A stretch of DNA of 64,000 nt, taken from positions 6,748 to 70,747 of the forward strand of contig JBAYSX010000015.1 of assembly GCA_041675905.1 (NCBI GenBank), written 5' to 3'. Made by a program: the position numbers and the translations under genes. The notes below the pieces were generated by a model that made no database searches, was not told the origin of the DNA, and saw only the letters and a list, made by a program, of their open reading frames with translations. Of this stretch, positions 46,502 to 54,616 are shown piece by piece. Positions within the stretch are counted from its first letter, which is position 1. Each line of letters starts with the position of its first letter. The DNA is from Sandaracinobacteroides sp041675905. GTDB lineage: Bacteria > Pseudomonadota > Alphaproteobacteria > Sphingomonadales > Sphingomonadaceae.

Positions 46502-47480
46502 GAAGCTGCGCCAGCAAATCCCGCGGCAAGTTCCGCAAGGTCAGCGTATTTCTCCTGGGGTCAAAGCGCACAACGCCCCTGGTCAGGGCTTCACGACCGA
46601 ACTCCAGGGTCCAGTCGTCGGTTTTGCCTTGATATTGTACTAACGGGCGCAATGCTCGTGCATCGGGGATAAAATGATCGTTGAGGCGCCGGTCGGCATG
46701 CGCAATGTGATGTAATAATATTTCGGGCGCACGCGGCATCAGCTCATTGGCCAGCGCGGCAAACTCCAGTTCTTCATTGGCTTTTGCTGCACGTGCGCAA
46801 ATGGTTCGGGCGCGTTTCAGAAAGTCATGACTGTCCCCGCCCGTCAGGTGCTGGATACGGGTAAACTCTACCAGCGCGTTCACCAGATCGACCGTGTCCC
46901 TACGCGCCTGGACGATGGCATCCACACCGAGAAATGCCTTGAAATATTCGGAAACCTGTCCGCGACCGCGCAGGAAGCCGACATAACGATCCTCTCCGGC
47001 CTGCCAGGCGGTCAGATTGATCCGCCCGGCAAAGCGGAAGCCGTCGAGATCGAGATGGCGCACATCCAGTAATTCCTTGTCACCCGACAACATCGCACCC
47101 AGGCGGTCGTTGACGATGGCAACCAGCACATAATCCCGCCCCTGCTGGCGCAAATGCGCGAACAGCACATGGCCGCCGGCTGCCCCGGCTTTCTTGCCGG
47201 CGTGCCGCTGCAGCGTCAGCATCATGCTGGCAGTCAAGCCCAGGAAATCCGGTCGTTGCGCCGTCAGATAACGGCGCAACTGCTCCGGCGTTGCATTATT
47301 ATTTCCGGCGGAGAAACGTCCATGCGCGCGAGACGGACGGCGATTGTACAAATCATGCAGTTCATCGACGACTCGCCGGGTGGTCGCCGTAATGTTCGCC
47401 AGAACATGGCCCAGGCGGACGTGAAAACCATCAGACTCGCGTTCAAGGTCGTGGATGACCAGCGCGACAATCTCGTTCAA
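46476..47480 (-). CDS. NA37 nucleoid-associated protein (NdpA/YejK family)
   Basis: 334 aa. Recognisable along its length: IVALVIHDLERE at the N-terminus, VVDELHDLYNRR with GRFSAGN, GGHVLFAHLRQQGRDYVLVAIV, YVGFLRGRGQVSEYFKAFLG and the C-terminal FDPRRNTLTLRNLPRDLLAQL. Family members bind DNA and fold it; E. coli YejK is about 335 aa. The start is TTG, chosen because AGGAG lies 7 nt before it and there is no other in-frame start nearby. It overlaps the next gene by 26 nt, and a large palindrome lies 34-72 nt upstream. NA37 genes are also found in accessory and defence regions, so a non-housekeeping role is possible here. Confidence 0.85.
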   Translation of the reverse strand: MNEIVALVIHDLERESDGFHVRLGHVLANITATTRRVVDELHDLYNRRPSRAHGRFSAGNNNATPEQLRRYLTAQRPDFLGLTASMMLTLQRHAGKKAGAAGGHVLFAHLRQQGRDYVLVAIVNDRLGAMLSGDKELLDVRHLDLDGFRFAGRINLTAWQAGEDRYVGFLRGRGQVSEYFKAFLGVDAIVQARRDTVDLVNALVEFTRIQHLTGGDSHDFLKRARTICARAAKANEELEFAALANELMPRAPEILLHHIAHADRRLNDHFIPDARALRPLVQYQGKTDDWTLEFGREALTRGVVRFDPRRNTLTLRNLPRDLLAQLHAEVADNG

Positions 47481-47513
47481 CCGCGTCTCCTGCGAGCCTG
47501 GATTCGAAAGCGT

Positions 47514-47552
47514 GTTGCACGGAACATAAGTGGAACATGTGTTCCGTGCAAC
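47514..47552. promoter_or_regulatory. 13-bp inverted repeat upstream of the NA37 gene
   Basis: GTTGCACGGAACA (47514-47526) pairs perfectly with TGTTCCGTGCAAC (47540-47552); loop 13 nt. Within it GGAACA occurs again inside the loop (47532-47537), giving GGAACA-N5-GGAACA-N2-TGTTCC. It sits 34 nt before the NA37 TTG and 4 nt after the oxidoreductase stop. It could be an operator for the NA37 pair or a terminator of the upstream gene; no T-run follows, which favours an operator. Confidence 0.6.
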
Positions 47553-47555
47553 CCG

Positions 47556-48671
47556 TCAGAGGCTATCCGGCCGGACGCGTCCGCCGGTGCGGGCGGCCTC
47601 CTCGATGGCGGCGACAACCCGATGGAGCGCGACGGCATCATCGAAGCCCGGCGCAAGACGGGTGTCGTTTGCAAGGTCTTGCGCCATGGCCTGATAAACG
47701 CGGCGAACATTACCCGCGACCGGCCCGTCTGTTGAATCCGCAGCGTAATTTTCCGCCAGCGGGATAGGCTTCAGTTCCACATCATTCCCGCGCCCGCCCG
47801 AAAGCGTCAAGGGCACCAGTTGCGCATGGCCTCCAGGCCCACTGATCCGCAGGTCGCCTTCGGTGCCGTTGACTTCCCACAGCAGGCCCGAGCCGTGCGC
47901 CATGCCGCCGCGATAATGAATGGAGATCGGTGCGCCGCTGTCCAGAACTCCCGCGACGACGATCTGATCGGCGGCGGTAACAGGCAGGGTTTCGCCGGTA
48001 TCCATGTTGTGCACGCTCGTCCGGCGCACTGCCATGGTCGCCGATACTTCCGCAATATTACCCAGCGTTTCGATCAGCGCCGCGAGAGTATGGCCCACCG
48101 GTATGGACAGCATCGTCGCGCCATTGGCGGCCTCATAGGTATAGGCATTGGCCTGGGCCACTTCCGCACCCCAGTTCATCCCGGTCCCTATCAGGGTCGT
48201 AGACAAGATGTCGCCCGCGTATCCATCGGCCAGCAGATCGCGCATCTGGCAAATGGCGGGGGCAAATCGGGCCTGGGTGCCAATCACCGCATGGACGCCA
48301 GCGTTGCGTGCAAGTTCGGCCAGTTCCCGCGCCTCTTGCAGCCCGTTGCCCAGCGGCCACTCACAGTAGATATGCTTGCCTGCCCGGATTGCCGCGCTGA
48401 CAATCGCATGATGGTGCGGAACTTTTACGGTAACAGCAACGATATCGACATCGGGGCTTTCAACCAGTTCGGCCACATTGGCAAAGGCGCGGGGTAATCC
48501 GGCCGCTTTGGCCGCCGCCTCGGAACTTTCCTTGCTGCTATTGGCGACACCCACGACTTCGAACGTGGAATCCAGCGCGCGCAATGCAGGCAGATGCGCT
48601 ATCGACGCCCAACTGCGGCCTGGTTCAAGCCCGACGATTCCCACCCGCCAGCGACGCTCCGACATATCCAA
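47556..48671 (-). CDS. Gfo/Idh/MocA-family oxidoreductase, Gal80-like subgroup
   Basis: 371 aa. NAD(P)-binding Rossmann domain first (RVGIVGLEPGRSWASIAHLPAL, VVGVANSSKE), then the family pattern VTVKVPHHHAIVSAAIRAGKHIYCEWPLG with the conserved lysine loop and GTQARFAPAICQMRDLL. This form (VPHHH...EWPLG) is the one shared with the fungal regulator Gal80 and sugar-type dehydrogenases. Substrate unknown. Lies between the repressor gene and the NA37 pair, all on the minus strand. Confidence 0.85.
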   Translation of the reverse strand: MDMSERRWRVGIVGLEPGRSWASIAHLPALRALDSTFEVVGVANSSKESSEAAAKAAGLPRAFANVAELVESPDVDIVAVTVKVPHHHAIVSAAIRAGKHIYCEWPLGNGLQEARELAELARNAGVHAVIGTQARFAPAICQMRDLLADGYAGDILSTTLIGTGMNWGAEVAQANAYTYEAANGATMLSIPVGHTLAALIETLGNIAEVSATMAVRRTSVHNMDTGETLPVTAADQIVVAGVLDSGAPISIHYRGGMAHGSGLLWEVNGTEGDLRISGPGGHAQLVPLTLSGGRGNDVELKPIPLAENYAADSTDGPVAGNVRRVYQAMAQDLANDTRLAPGFDDAVALHRVVAAIEEAARTGGRVRPDSL

Positions 48672-48764
48672 TACTCCCTTCGATAATGAATGGCTGCAGT
48701 CTGGCAGGGCGCCGGCTGATTCGCGACTGTCGTAACATAACGTCCGTTGCGTAGGACATATCGT

Positions 48765-49403
48765 CTAAAGCTGCCGCCCGATCCAGCGCACACGGCCCAC
48801 CACGGCGATCAGCTCCGGATCGCAATCGGAGAAGGACGGATAGGCGGCGTTGTCCGACAATATCGCCACCCTTCCGGTAATGGGGTGCACCGACAGCCGT
48901 TTGACGAGCAGTACATTATCGGCGCGGATCACATAAATGCCATCCTTCAAACCCCGCCGCTGGTCCATTTCGATGATGATGCGATCGCCGGTGGAAAGTG
49001 TGGGAAACATGGCATCGCTATCGACGATCAGCGCGCCAAGCCGGTCGATATGCCCGGCGCACAGCCGCATGGCCGTTGCATGGTCGAAAGCGAGACTGGT
49101 GCGCGGCGCCCTGGGCAAGCTTCCGTTATCCGGATCGAGCCACGGAATTGCGACGCTTTTCCCTGACGGTTCCGGAACTCCGCCGTCCATTCGCGCCGGT
49201 GCGCCGAGGAAATGTTCCGGGACGCCAAAATGTTGTGCGAGCCTTGTACGTTCGGATTCCCCGAGGCTGCGCGGGACACCACGTTTGATATATTGCTGAA
49301 TATAGGCAGGATTCCGCCCAAGGAGCCGGGATAGCGCGGCATAACCCTGCCCGCTTTCCCGGATGAGTGCGTCGAGCCGTTCACGGACGGCCTGGTCAGC
49401 CAT
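48765..49403 (-). CDS. S24/LexA-like repressor with a substituted catalytic Ser
   Basis: 212 aa from ATG 49403 (the frame runs to 49451). The N-terminal third is a helix-turn-helix domain (VRERLDALIRESGQGYAALSRLLGRNPAYIQQYIKRGVPR). The C-terminal half is an S24 peptidase fold: ALIVDSDAMFPTLSTGDRIII and GIYVIRADNVLLVKRLS. In this family the nucleophile Ser sits directly before the Met (GDSMxPTL); here that position is Ala131 (DSDAMFPTL), while the general-base Lys168 is kept. So it probably cannot self-cleave and acts as a non-inducible or differently controlled repressor. It lies upstream of an operator-like array and divergent from two small genes. Confidence 0.82.
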   Translation of the reverse strand: MADQAVRERLDALIRESGQGYAALSRLLGRNPAYIQQYIKRGVPRSLGESERTRLAQHFGVPEHFLGAPARMDGGVPEPSGKSVAIPWLDPDNGSLPRAPRTSLAFDHATAMRLCAGHIDRLGALIVDSDAMFPTLSTGDRIIIEMDQRRGLKDGIYVIRADNVLLVKRLSVHPITGRVAILSDNAAYPSFSDCDPELIAVVGRVRWIGRQL

Positions 49404-49457
49404 GCGTGCCGTCCTCCTGTCCCGATCCTCTCGGCAATCATTTAGCATCATTAATAA

Positions 49458-49481
49458 CCTAGACTAGTAGGAAAATACCTA
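49458..49481. promoter_or_regulatory. Operator-like array of three half-sites
   Basis: CCTA (49458-49461), TAGG (49468-49471) and CCTA (49478-49481) occur at exactly 10-bp spacing, that is on one face of the helix, with AT-rich spacers. The array sits between the repressor and the divergent small genes, about 55 nt from the repressor start. A hairpin GTAGTT...AACTAC (49515-49533) lies between it and the small genes. Confidence 0.5.
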
Positions 49482-49581
49482 TCAAATTCCTGCCATCCCC
49501 GATTCGCGACGGCGGTAGTTTTTCGGGAACTACTGCGTGCGCAGCTTTGGGGCAGGGGTCGCCGTGAGGAGTGTGTCGGTA

Positions 49582-49788
49582 ATGACGTTGCTATACGCCA
49601 TAGAAACCTGTTTGCGACAAACGCAGCTTCCACCATCCCGGTTCGGGAGAAATGCTGTAAAGGATCCACGTCTGGTCCACGATTTGCGCCGGGGCCGTTC
49701 CCCTGGTCCGGATCTTGAACGGCGCGTCCGCGCTTATATTGCGGAGATACTTCCGCCAGGTCGCAAAAAGATCGAGAGGCAGTTTTAA
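49582..49788 (+). CDS. Small basic protein of unknown function, XRE/Cro-like fold possible
   Basis: 68 aa from ATG 49582, with GAGGAG 9 nt upstream; the frame is open back to 49537. TLLYAIETCLRQTQLPPSRFGRNAVKDPRLVHDLRRGRSPGPDLERRVRAYIAEIL looks like a small helical DNA-binding protein (an 'S/T-x-F-G-x-x-A...DPRLVxDLRxGR' pattern), similar in form to Cro-like factors. Function not known. Its stop overlaps the next start (TAATG). Confidence 0.55.
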   Translation: MTLLYAIETCLRQTQLPPSRFGRNAVKDPRLVHDLRRGRSPGPDLERRVRAYIAEILPPGRKKIERQF

Positions 49789-50171
49789 TGCGGAAGCTGT
49801 TGACGGACGCACATGTCCGTTTGTTGCGTGCGATGCGTGGGGCGATTGCCGCCGATGTATGGTTCGATCCGTGGCTGGGTGATCCGACGGCGGCGGGTCC
49901 GTCGCTGGTTATCGAGGATTTTTCCAGTGAGCCCTGGGCAAGTCTGACCTTTATGGGCATGCGCCACCGGGTCGACATCCGGCTACGCGGCCCGCGCGGG
50001 GAAGTCGAAAATGCCTATGACCGCCTGCGATCCCTGATGACAGAACCGGATATCGATCTGCCCGGTCATTTCCTGGCGGAGATTGAGATGGTGGATGCGA
50101 GAGGAGAAATTCACGCCGACGACAGCATGCAAATGTCGTTGCGATACGAGGCGCTTACGATCGAAGAATAG
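49788..50171 (+). CDS. DUF3168-like protein (phage tail-completion type)
   Basis: 127 aa. N-terminal helices (LTDAHVRLLRAMRGAIAADVW) then a strand-helix-strand core: PSLVIEDFSSEPW, HRVDIRLRGPRGEVENAYDRLRSLM, LPGHFLAEIEMVDARGEIH and SMQMSLRYEALTIEE. This arrangement and length fit the DUF3168 group, whose members are phage or gene-transfer-agent tail terminators. The assignment is from fold pattern, not from a signature, so it is tentative. It is coupled to the previous gene. Confidence 0.5.
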   Translation: MRKLLTDAHVRLLRAMRGAIAADVWFDPWLGDPTAAGPSLVIEDFSSEPWASLTFMGMRHRVDIRLRGPRGEVENAYDRLRSLMTEPDIDLPGHFLAEIEMVDARGEIHADDSMQMSLRYEALTIEE

Positions 50172-50197
50172 GCCCGGCATAGATAAACCGAAGTCTG

Positions 50198-50230
50198 ATG
50201 CAGCCGGGCGGGGTGCGCCCGGCTGCATTT
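50198..50230. terminator. Terminator between the DUF3168-like gene and valS
   Basis: ATGCAGCCGGGCG (50198-50210) pairs with CGCCCGGCTGCAT (50216-50228), 13 bp with a 5-nt loop, ending in TTT. Between two convergent genes, so it may act for both. Confidence 0.75.
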
Positions 50231-50240
50231 CATGCACCGG

Positions 50241-52862
50241 TCAGCCCAGCCTTTGGAGAGAGGCTCGCAGGCGTTCCGCCTCTGCCGTGCGGGCGGCATG
50301 GTCGGCGCGGGCCTTCTCCACGGCTTCCGGTTTGGCCCGTTCCATAAAGCCGGAGTTGGCGAGACGTCCGGCCAGCGCCGCCGCCTCCTTTTCGGCTGCT
50401 TCCGCAGCTTTGGTCAGGCGGGCGCGTTCGGCGTCCAGATCCATCACGCCGGCCAGCGGCAGCGCATAGGTAAATCCCTGCACCACAAGCTGCACCATGC
50501 CGCCGGATGGCGGCGGCGTCAGCACCAGATTCTCTACTCTCGCCAGCCTTTCCAGCGCCGGCCATTGCCGTTGCAGCCGGGCAGACAAGTCCGGATCGGC
50601 AGCGGTCGCATGCAGCGGCAGGCGGGCCCCCGGCGGCACATTCAGTTCCGCCCGCGCCGAGCGAATCGCTGTGACCAACTCGATCAGCCAGGTGATTTCA
50701 ACGCTGGCGTCGTCCGTTTCGGGGTGCAATTCCGGCCAGGGCGCATGGATGAGATCCTGATCGCGTGCACCTTGCGCATGCCATAATTCCTCGGTGATGA
50801 ACGGCATCAAGGGGTGAAGGCAGATGAGAATCCGGTCGATCACCCAGCCGGCCACACGGCGGCTTTCGGCGGCGGCTTCCCCTTCCGCAGCCATCAGTGG
50901 CTTCAGGAGTTCGAGATACCAGTCGCAAAATTCATCCCAGACAAAATGATACAGGCGATCGGCGTATAAATCATAGCGATAGGCCGTCAGCGCTGCGTCG
51001 GCATCGGCCACCATCGCTTTTGTCGCCGCGATGATCCAGCGGTTGACGGCATTTTCCGCCATCGGCACGGCATCGGATGCCGGCGCGCCGATCCCCTGGC
51101 TCTGGGCGAAGCGCACCGCATTCCACAATTTGGTGGCGAAATTGCGATAACCTTCCACCCGCTTGTTGTCGAAACGTACATCGCGGCCCTGGCTTTCCAG
51201 CGCGGCCATGGTGAAACGCGCGGCATCCGCGCCATATTGGTCCACCAGGTCGAGCGGATCGACAGCGTTGCCCTTCGATTTCGACATTTTCTGGCCTTTG
51301 GCGTCTCGCACCAGACCATGGCAGTAAACGGTGTGGAAGGGGGCTTCGCCGGTCAGTTCGAGACCGAGCATCATCATCCGCGCCACCCAGAAGAAGATGA
51401 TGTCGAAACCTGTTACCAGAACATCGGTGGGGTAATGGCGGGCCAGATCAGGCGTTTGCTCCGGCCAGCCGAGCGTTGCGAACGGCCACAGACCCGAAGA
51501 AAACCAGGTGTCGAGGACGTCTTCGTCCTGGCGCAGCGGCTCGTCGGTGCCCGCCAGCGCCTGGGCTTCCGTCCCGGTCGCCGCAACGAAGCATTTTCCA
51601 TCCGCCGTGTACCAGGCCGGAATCCGGTGGCCCCACCAAAGCTGCCGCGAAATGCACCAGGGCTGGATATTGTCCAGCCAGTTGAAATAGGTTTTCTCCC
51701 ATGTTTTCGGCACAAAACTTGTCGTGCCGTCCGCTACCGCCGCGCGCGCCTTCACCGCCAGTTTTGCCGCATCCACATACCATTGATCGGTCAGCAACGG
51801 CTCGATGACCACGCCGGAGCGGTCGCCGTAGGGCATTTGCACGGTTTTTTCCTCAACCCGCTCCAGCAGACCCAGCGCGTCAATGTCGGCGACGACACGC
51901 TTGCGCGCCTCGAACCGGTCCAGTCCGCGATAGGGCGCAGGAACATCAGCGGTATCGAGCAGCTTCGCGTCCTGATCGAGAATGTTCAGATAGCCGATCT
52001 CGCGGTGTCGCTCATACACCTGCCAGTCGTTGAAATCATGCGCCGGAGTGATTTTCACGACGCCGGTTCCCAATTCCGGATCGGCCCATTCATCGCCGAT
52101 CACCGGAATGTGCCGCCCGGTCAGCGGGTGCACGATCATTTTTCCGATCAGATGGCGGTAGCGTTCATCTTCCGGATGCACCGCCACCGCCGTATCGCCG
52201 AGCATGGTTTCAGGTCGCGTCGTCGCTACCACCAGATGGCCTGAACCATCGGCCAGCGGATAGCGGAAGTGCCAGAAGTGCCCCTGCACCTCGCGCGTTT
52301 CCACTTCCAGATCGGAAATGGCGGTGCGGAATTTCGGGTCCCAGTTCACCAGTCGCTTGTCGCGGTAAATCAGGCCGCGCTTGTGCAGTTCGATGAAAGT
52401 ATGGCTGACAGCCTTGCTGAAGCCTTCATCCATGGTGAAGCGTTCATGCGCCCAATCGACGGAGGCGCCCAGCCGCCGCATCTGCCGGGTGATCGCGCCG
52501 CCGGATTCTTCCTTCCAGGCCCACACCCGCTCCAGAAACGCCTCGCGGCCCATTTCCTGCCGGGTAAGGCCTTCACCGGCGATGGTGCGTTCCACCACCA
52601 TTTGCGTGGCGATGCCGGCATGATCGGTGCCGACTACCCAGCGCGCATCCTTGCCCTTCATCCGTTGCCAGCGAATCAGGATATCCTGCAGCGTGTGGTC
52701 CAGCGCATGGCCGATATGCAGCGTGCCGGTAACATTGGGCGGCGGCAATACGATGGTAAAGGGTTCGGCATCTGGCCGTTCGGGGCGAAATGCGCCCGTG
52801 CCTTCCCAGTGGGCATACCAGCGGGCTTCGATTTCGGCGGGATTGAATGTCTTGTCGAGCAT
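50241..52862 (-). CDS. valS: Valyl-tRNA synthetase
   Basis: 873 aa, somewhat shorter than the usual 900-950. Charges tRNA-Val, with an editing domain. HIGH motif at residues 49-52 (PPNVTGTLHIGHALDHTLQD), the editing region with TTRPETMLGDTAVAVHPED, KMSKS at 525-529, and a C-terminal coiled coil with DLDAERARLTKAAEAAEKEAAAL. Fourth gene of pcm-tolC-popZ-valS on the minus strand. Confidence 0.97.
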   Translation of the reverse strand: MLDKTFNPAEIEARWYAHWEGTGAFRPERPDAEPFTIVLPPPNVTGTLHIGHALDHTLQDILIRWQRMKGKDARWVVGTDHAGIATQMVVERTIAGEGLTRQEMGREAFLERVWAWKEESGGAITRQMRRLGASVDWAHERFTMDEGFSKAVSHTFIELHKRGLIYRDKRLVNWDPKFRTAISDLEVETREVQGHFWHFRYPLADGSGHLVVATTRPETMLGDTAVAVHPEDERYRHLIGKMIVHPLTGRHIPVIGDEWADPELGTGVVKITPAHDFNDWQVYERHREIGYLNILDQDAKLLDTADVPAPYRGLDRFEARKRVVADIDALGLLERVEEKTVQMPYGDRSGVVIEPLLTDQWYVDAAKLAVKARAAVADGTTSFVPKTWEKTYFNWLDNIQPWCISRQLWWGHRIPAWYTADGKCFVAATGTEAQALAGTDEPLRQDEDVLDTWFSSGLWPFATLGWPEQTPDLARHYPTDVLVTGFDIIFFWVARMMMLGLELTGEAPFHTVYCHGLVRDAKGQKMSKSKGNAVDPLDLVDQYGADAARFTMAALESQGRDVRFDNKRVEGYRNFATKLWNAVRFAQSQGIGAPASDAVPMAENAVNRWIIAATKAMVADADAALTAYRYDLYADRLYHFVWDEFCDWYLELLKPLMAAEGEAAAESRRVAGWVIDRILICLHPLMPFITEELWHAQGARDQDLIHAPWPELHPETDDASVEITWLIELVTAIRSARAELNVPPGARLPLHATAADPDLSARLQRQWPALERLARVENLVLTPPPSGGMVQLVVQGFTYALPLAGVMDLDAERARLTKAAEAAEKEAAALAGRLANSGFMERAKPEAVEKARADHAARTAEAERLRASLQRLG

Positions 52863-52907
52863 GCGGAGTGCCTAGCGGCCCGCATCGTCTGTGAAAAGCC
52901 TTGTCGG

Positions 52908-53204
52908 TCAGTCGTTGCGCGCGGTCAGCCTGCGCACTTCTTCCGCGGCCAGTTTCTGCACGATTTCAGCCAGATTGGCATCCACCCATGCCTTGACATG
53001 CGGGCGTAAAAGATCGGCTAGGAAATCCTCCACTGTGCGGGCGGGCACTGCGGGCACAGCGGATCTCGCCGGATGTGCATGTGACGGCGGAGCGTCATGA
53101 ACCGGCAGTTCGACTTCGGGTTCGGGCATGGATTCGCTGGCCACCGTTTCACGGATCGAGGCGAGGATGGCGGCAAGCGATGGATCGAGCGGTTTGGTGT
53201 TCAT
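52908..53204 (-). CDS. popZ: Short PopZ-family polar organizing protein (DUF2497)
   Basis: 98 aa. The C-terminal 40 residues TVEDFLADLLRPHVKAWVD...LAEIVQKLAAEEVRRL are the PopZ oligomerization module; the N-terminus DPSLAAILASIRETVASE is the client-binding helix. Between them is a Pro/Glu-rich spacer of only about 35 residues, against a longer one in Caulobacter (177 aa in total). In Caulobacter PopZ organises the chromosome pole and ParB. It is followed by valS, as in other alphaproteobacteria. Confidence 0.82.
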   Translation of the reverse strand: MNTKPLDPSLAAILASIRETVASESMPEPEVELPVHDAPPSHAHPARSAVPAVPARTVEDFLADLLRPHVKAWVDANLAEIVQKLAAEEVRRLTARND

Positions 53205-53213
53205 CAGGAAACC

Positions 53214-54605
53214 TTATTGCGGGCCGAAAACCGGGGCAGGGGCGTGATTGCGTTCGCGATCCTGGCGGGGATCAGGATCATAGCTGAATTCCCCCCATTT
53301 GCCACGGACGCGGCGGCTGTTCGCCGCTGAATCATAGCGGCTGACCGGGGCGCTGGCGAGCACGACATCCGCCTGGCCCATTGCTTCCAGCAGCTGGAAG
53401 GCGGCGACATATTTGTCCCGCTCCGCCTCCACCAGCAACACGCGGGCATTGAGCAGTTCCTGCTCCGCGTTCAGTACATCCAGAATGTCGCGACTGCCGA
53501 CGGCATTTTCCTGGCGCACCCCCTCGGCGGCGAGTTCGTTGGCCGACACCTGGGTCCTGGCCGAGGTTATTACTGCGTCCGCCGTCTCCACCAGGGTGAA
53601 GCTGCCAACTGCCGCTTCGGTCGTCAATCGCTCGGCGCGTGCGATATGTTCGAGCATTTCACTCTGCCGTGCCTGCGCTTGCCGTACGCGAGCGGCAATG
53701 GCCCCGCCGGTGAACAGCGGCAGGCTGGCGCTGACGCCGATTTCCGGATTGAAGCCGCTGTCGCCGCTGCCATAGCGGTCGAAATGCGTATATTGCGCGG
53801 TGGCCGATACACCGACACTCGGCCTGGCCTGAGCTTTCGCGGCGCGCACATCGGCCAGCGCCGCCTGTTCGTCGAAGCGCGCGGCGATCAGCCCCGGATT
53901 ATATTCAACTGCTGTCACCCGCGCGCTTTCCGCCGCATCCGGCAAGGGCGGCAGCGGCGGGAGGGGCGCGAGATCGCCGGGCAGCCGACCGACCAGCCGC
54001 CGGTACGCCTGCTGCACGGTGACCAGCTGCCCCCGAGCCAGCGACAGTTCGGCACGCGCCGCCGACAGCCGCGCTTCCGATTGCGCCACGTCCGTCCGGG
54101 TTACGTCGCCCACCTCAAACCGGTCTCGCGACGCCTGCAATTCCCGCTCCAGTACGCGCACCTGGTTGGCGTTAAGCTCCACCACGGCCTGGCTTTTCAG
54201 CACATCGGCATAGGCCGCCACCGTATCGACGATCACAGCCTGTTCCACCGCAACCAGCCGCGCCTGCGCTGCGGCAATGCGGGCGTCCGCCGCGGAAACA
54301 CTCGCGCGTACGCGGCCACCTTCATAGACCGGCTGGCTTAATGTGACGCCACCATTCCAGATACGACCGACATCGCCGAAACGGTCGTTCAGCACCTGGC
54401 TGGCGGAGCCGGAAAGACCGACCGACGGACGCATGCCCGAAAGCGCCAGCGGCGCTTCCTCGTCAATCTGCCGCACCACCGCGCGGGCGGCGGCGGCCTC
54501 CGGGTTGGTAGCGTAGGCGGCAGCAATCGCCTCGCTTAGGGTTTGCGCGGCCGCCGGGGTGGCGGCACAGATCACCGCTGCGCACAGAATATGCCGAAAA
54601 CCCAT
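53214..54605 (-). CDS. tolC: TolC-family outer membrane efflux channel
   Basis: 463 aa with a signal peptide (FRHILCAAVICAATPAAAQTLSEA). Repeated helical/strand pattern: ALSGMRPSVGLSGSASQ, the paired coiled-coil helices (AQARLVAVEQAVIVDTVAAYADVLKSQ and its second copy) and the C-terminal LNAEQELLNARVLLVEAERDKYVAAFQLLEAMG. Outer-membrane tunnel for efflux pumps or type I secretion. Lies between pcm and popZ. Confidence 0.93.
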   Translation of the reverse strand: MGFRHILCAAVICAATPAAAQTLSEAIAAAYATNPEAAAARAVVRQIDEEAPLALSGMRPSVGLSGSASQVLNDRFGDVGRIWNGGVTLSQPVYEGGRVRASVSAADARIAAAQARLVAVEQAVIVDTVAAYADVLKSQAVVELNANQVRVLERELQASRDRFEVGDVTRTDVAQSEARLSAARAELSLARGQLVTVQQAYRRLVGRLPGDLAPLPPLPPLPDAAESARVTAVEYNPGLIAARFDEQAALADVRAAKAQARPSVGVSATAQYTHFDRYGSGDSGFNPEIGVSASLPLFTGGAIAARVRQAQARQSEMLEHIARAERLTTEAAVGSFTLVETADAVITSARTQVSANELAAEGVRQENAVGSRDILDVLNAEQELLNARVLLVEAERDKYVAAFQLLEAMGQADVVLASAPVSRYDSAANSRRVRGKWGEFSYDPDPRQDRERNHAPAPVFGPQ

Positions 54606-54616
54606 TAAAGCGACTT

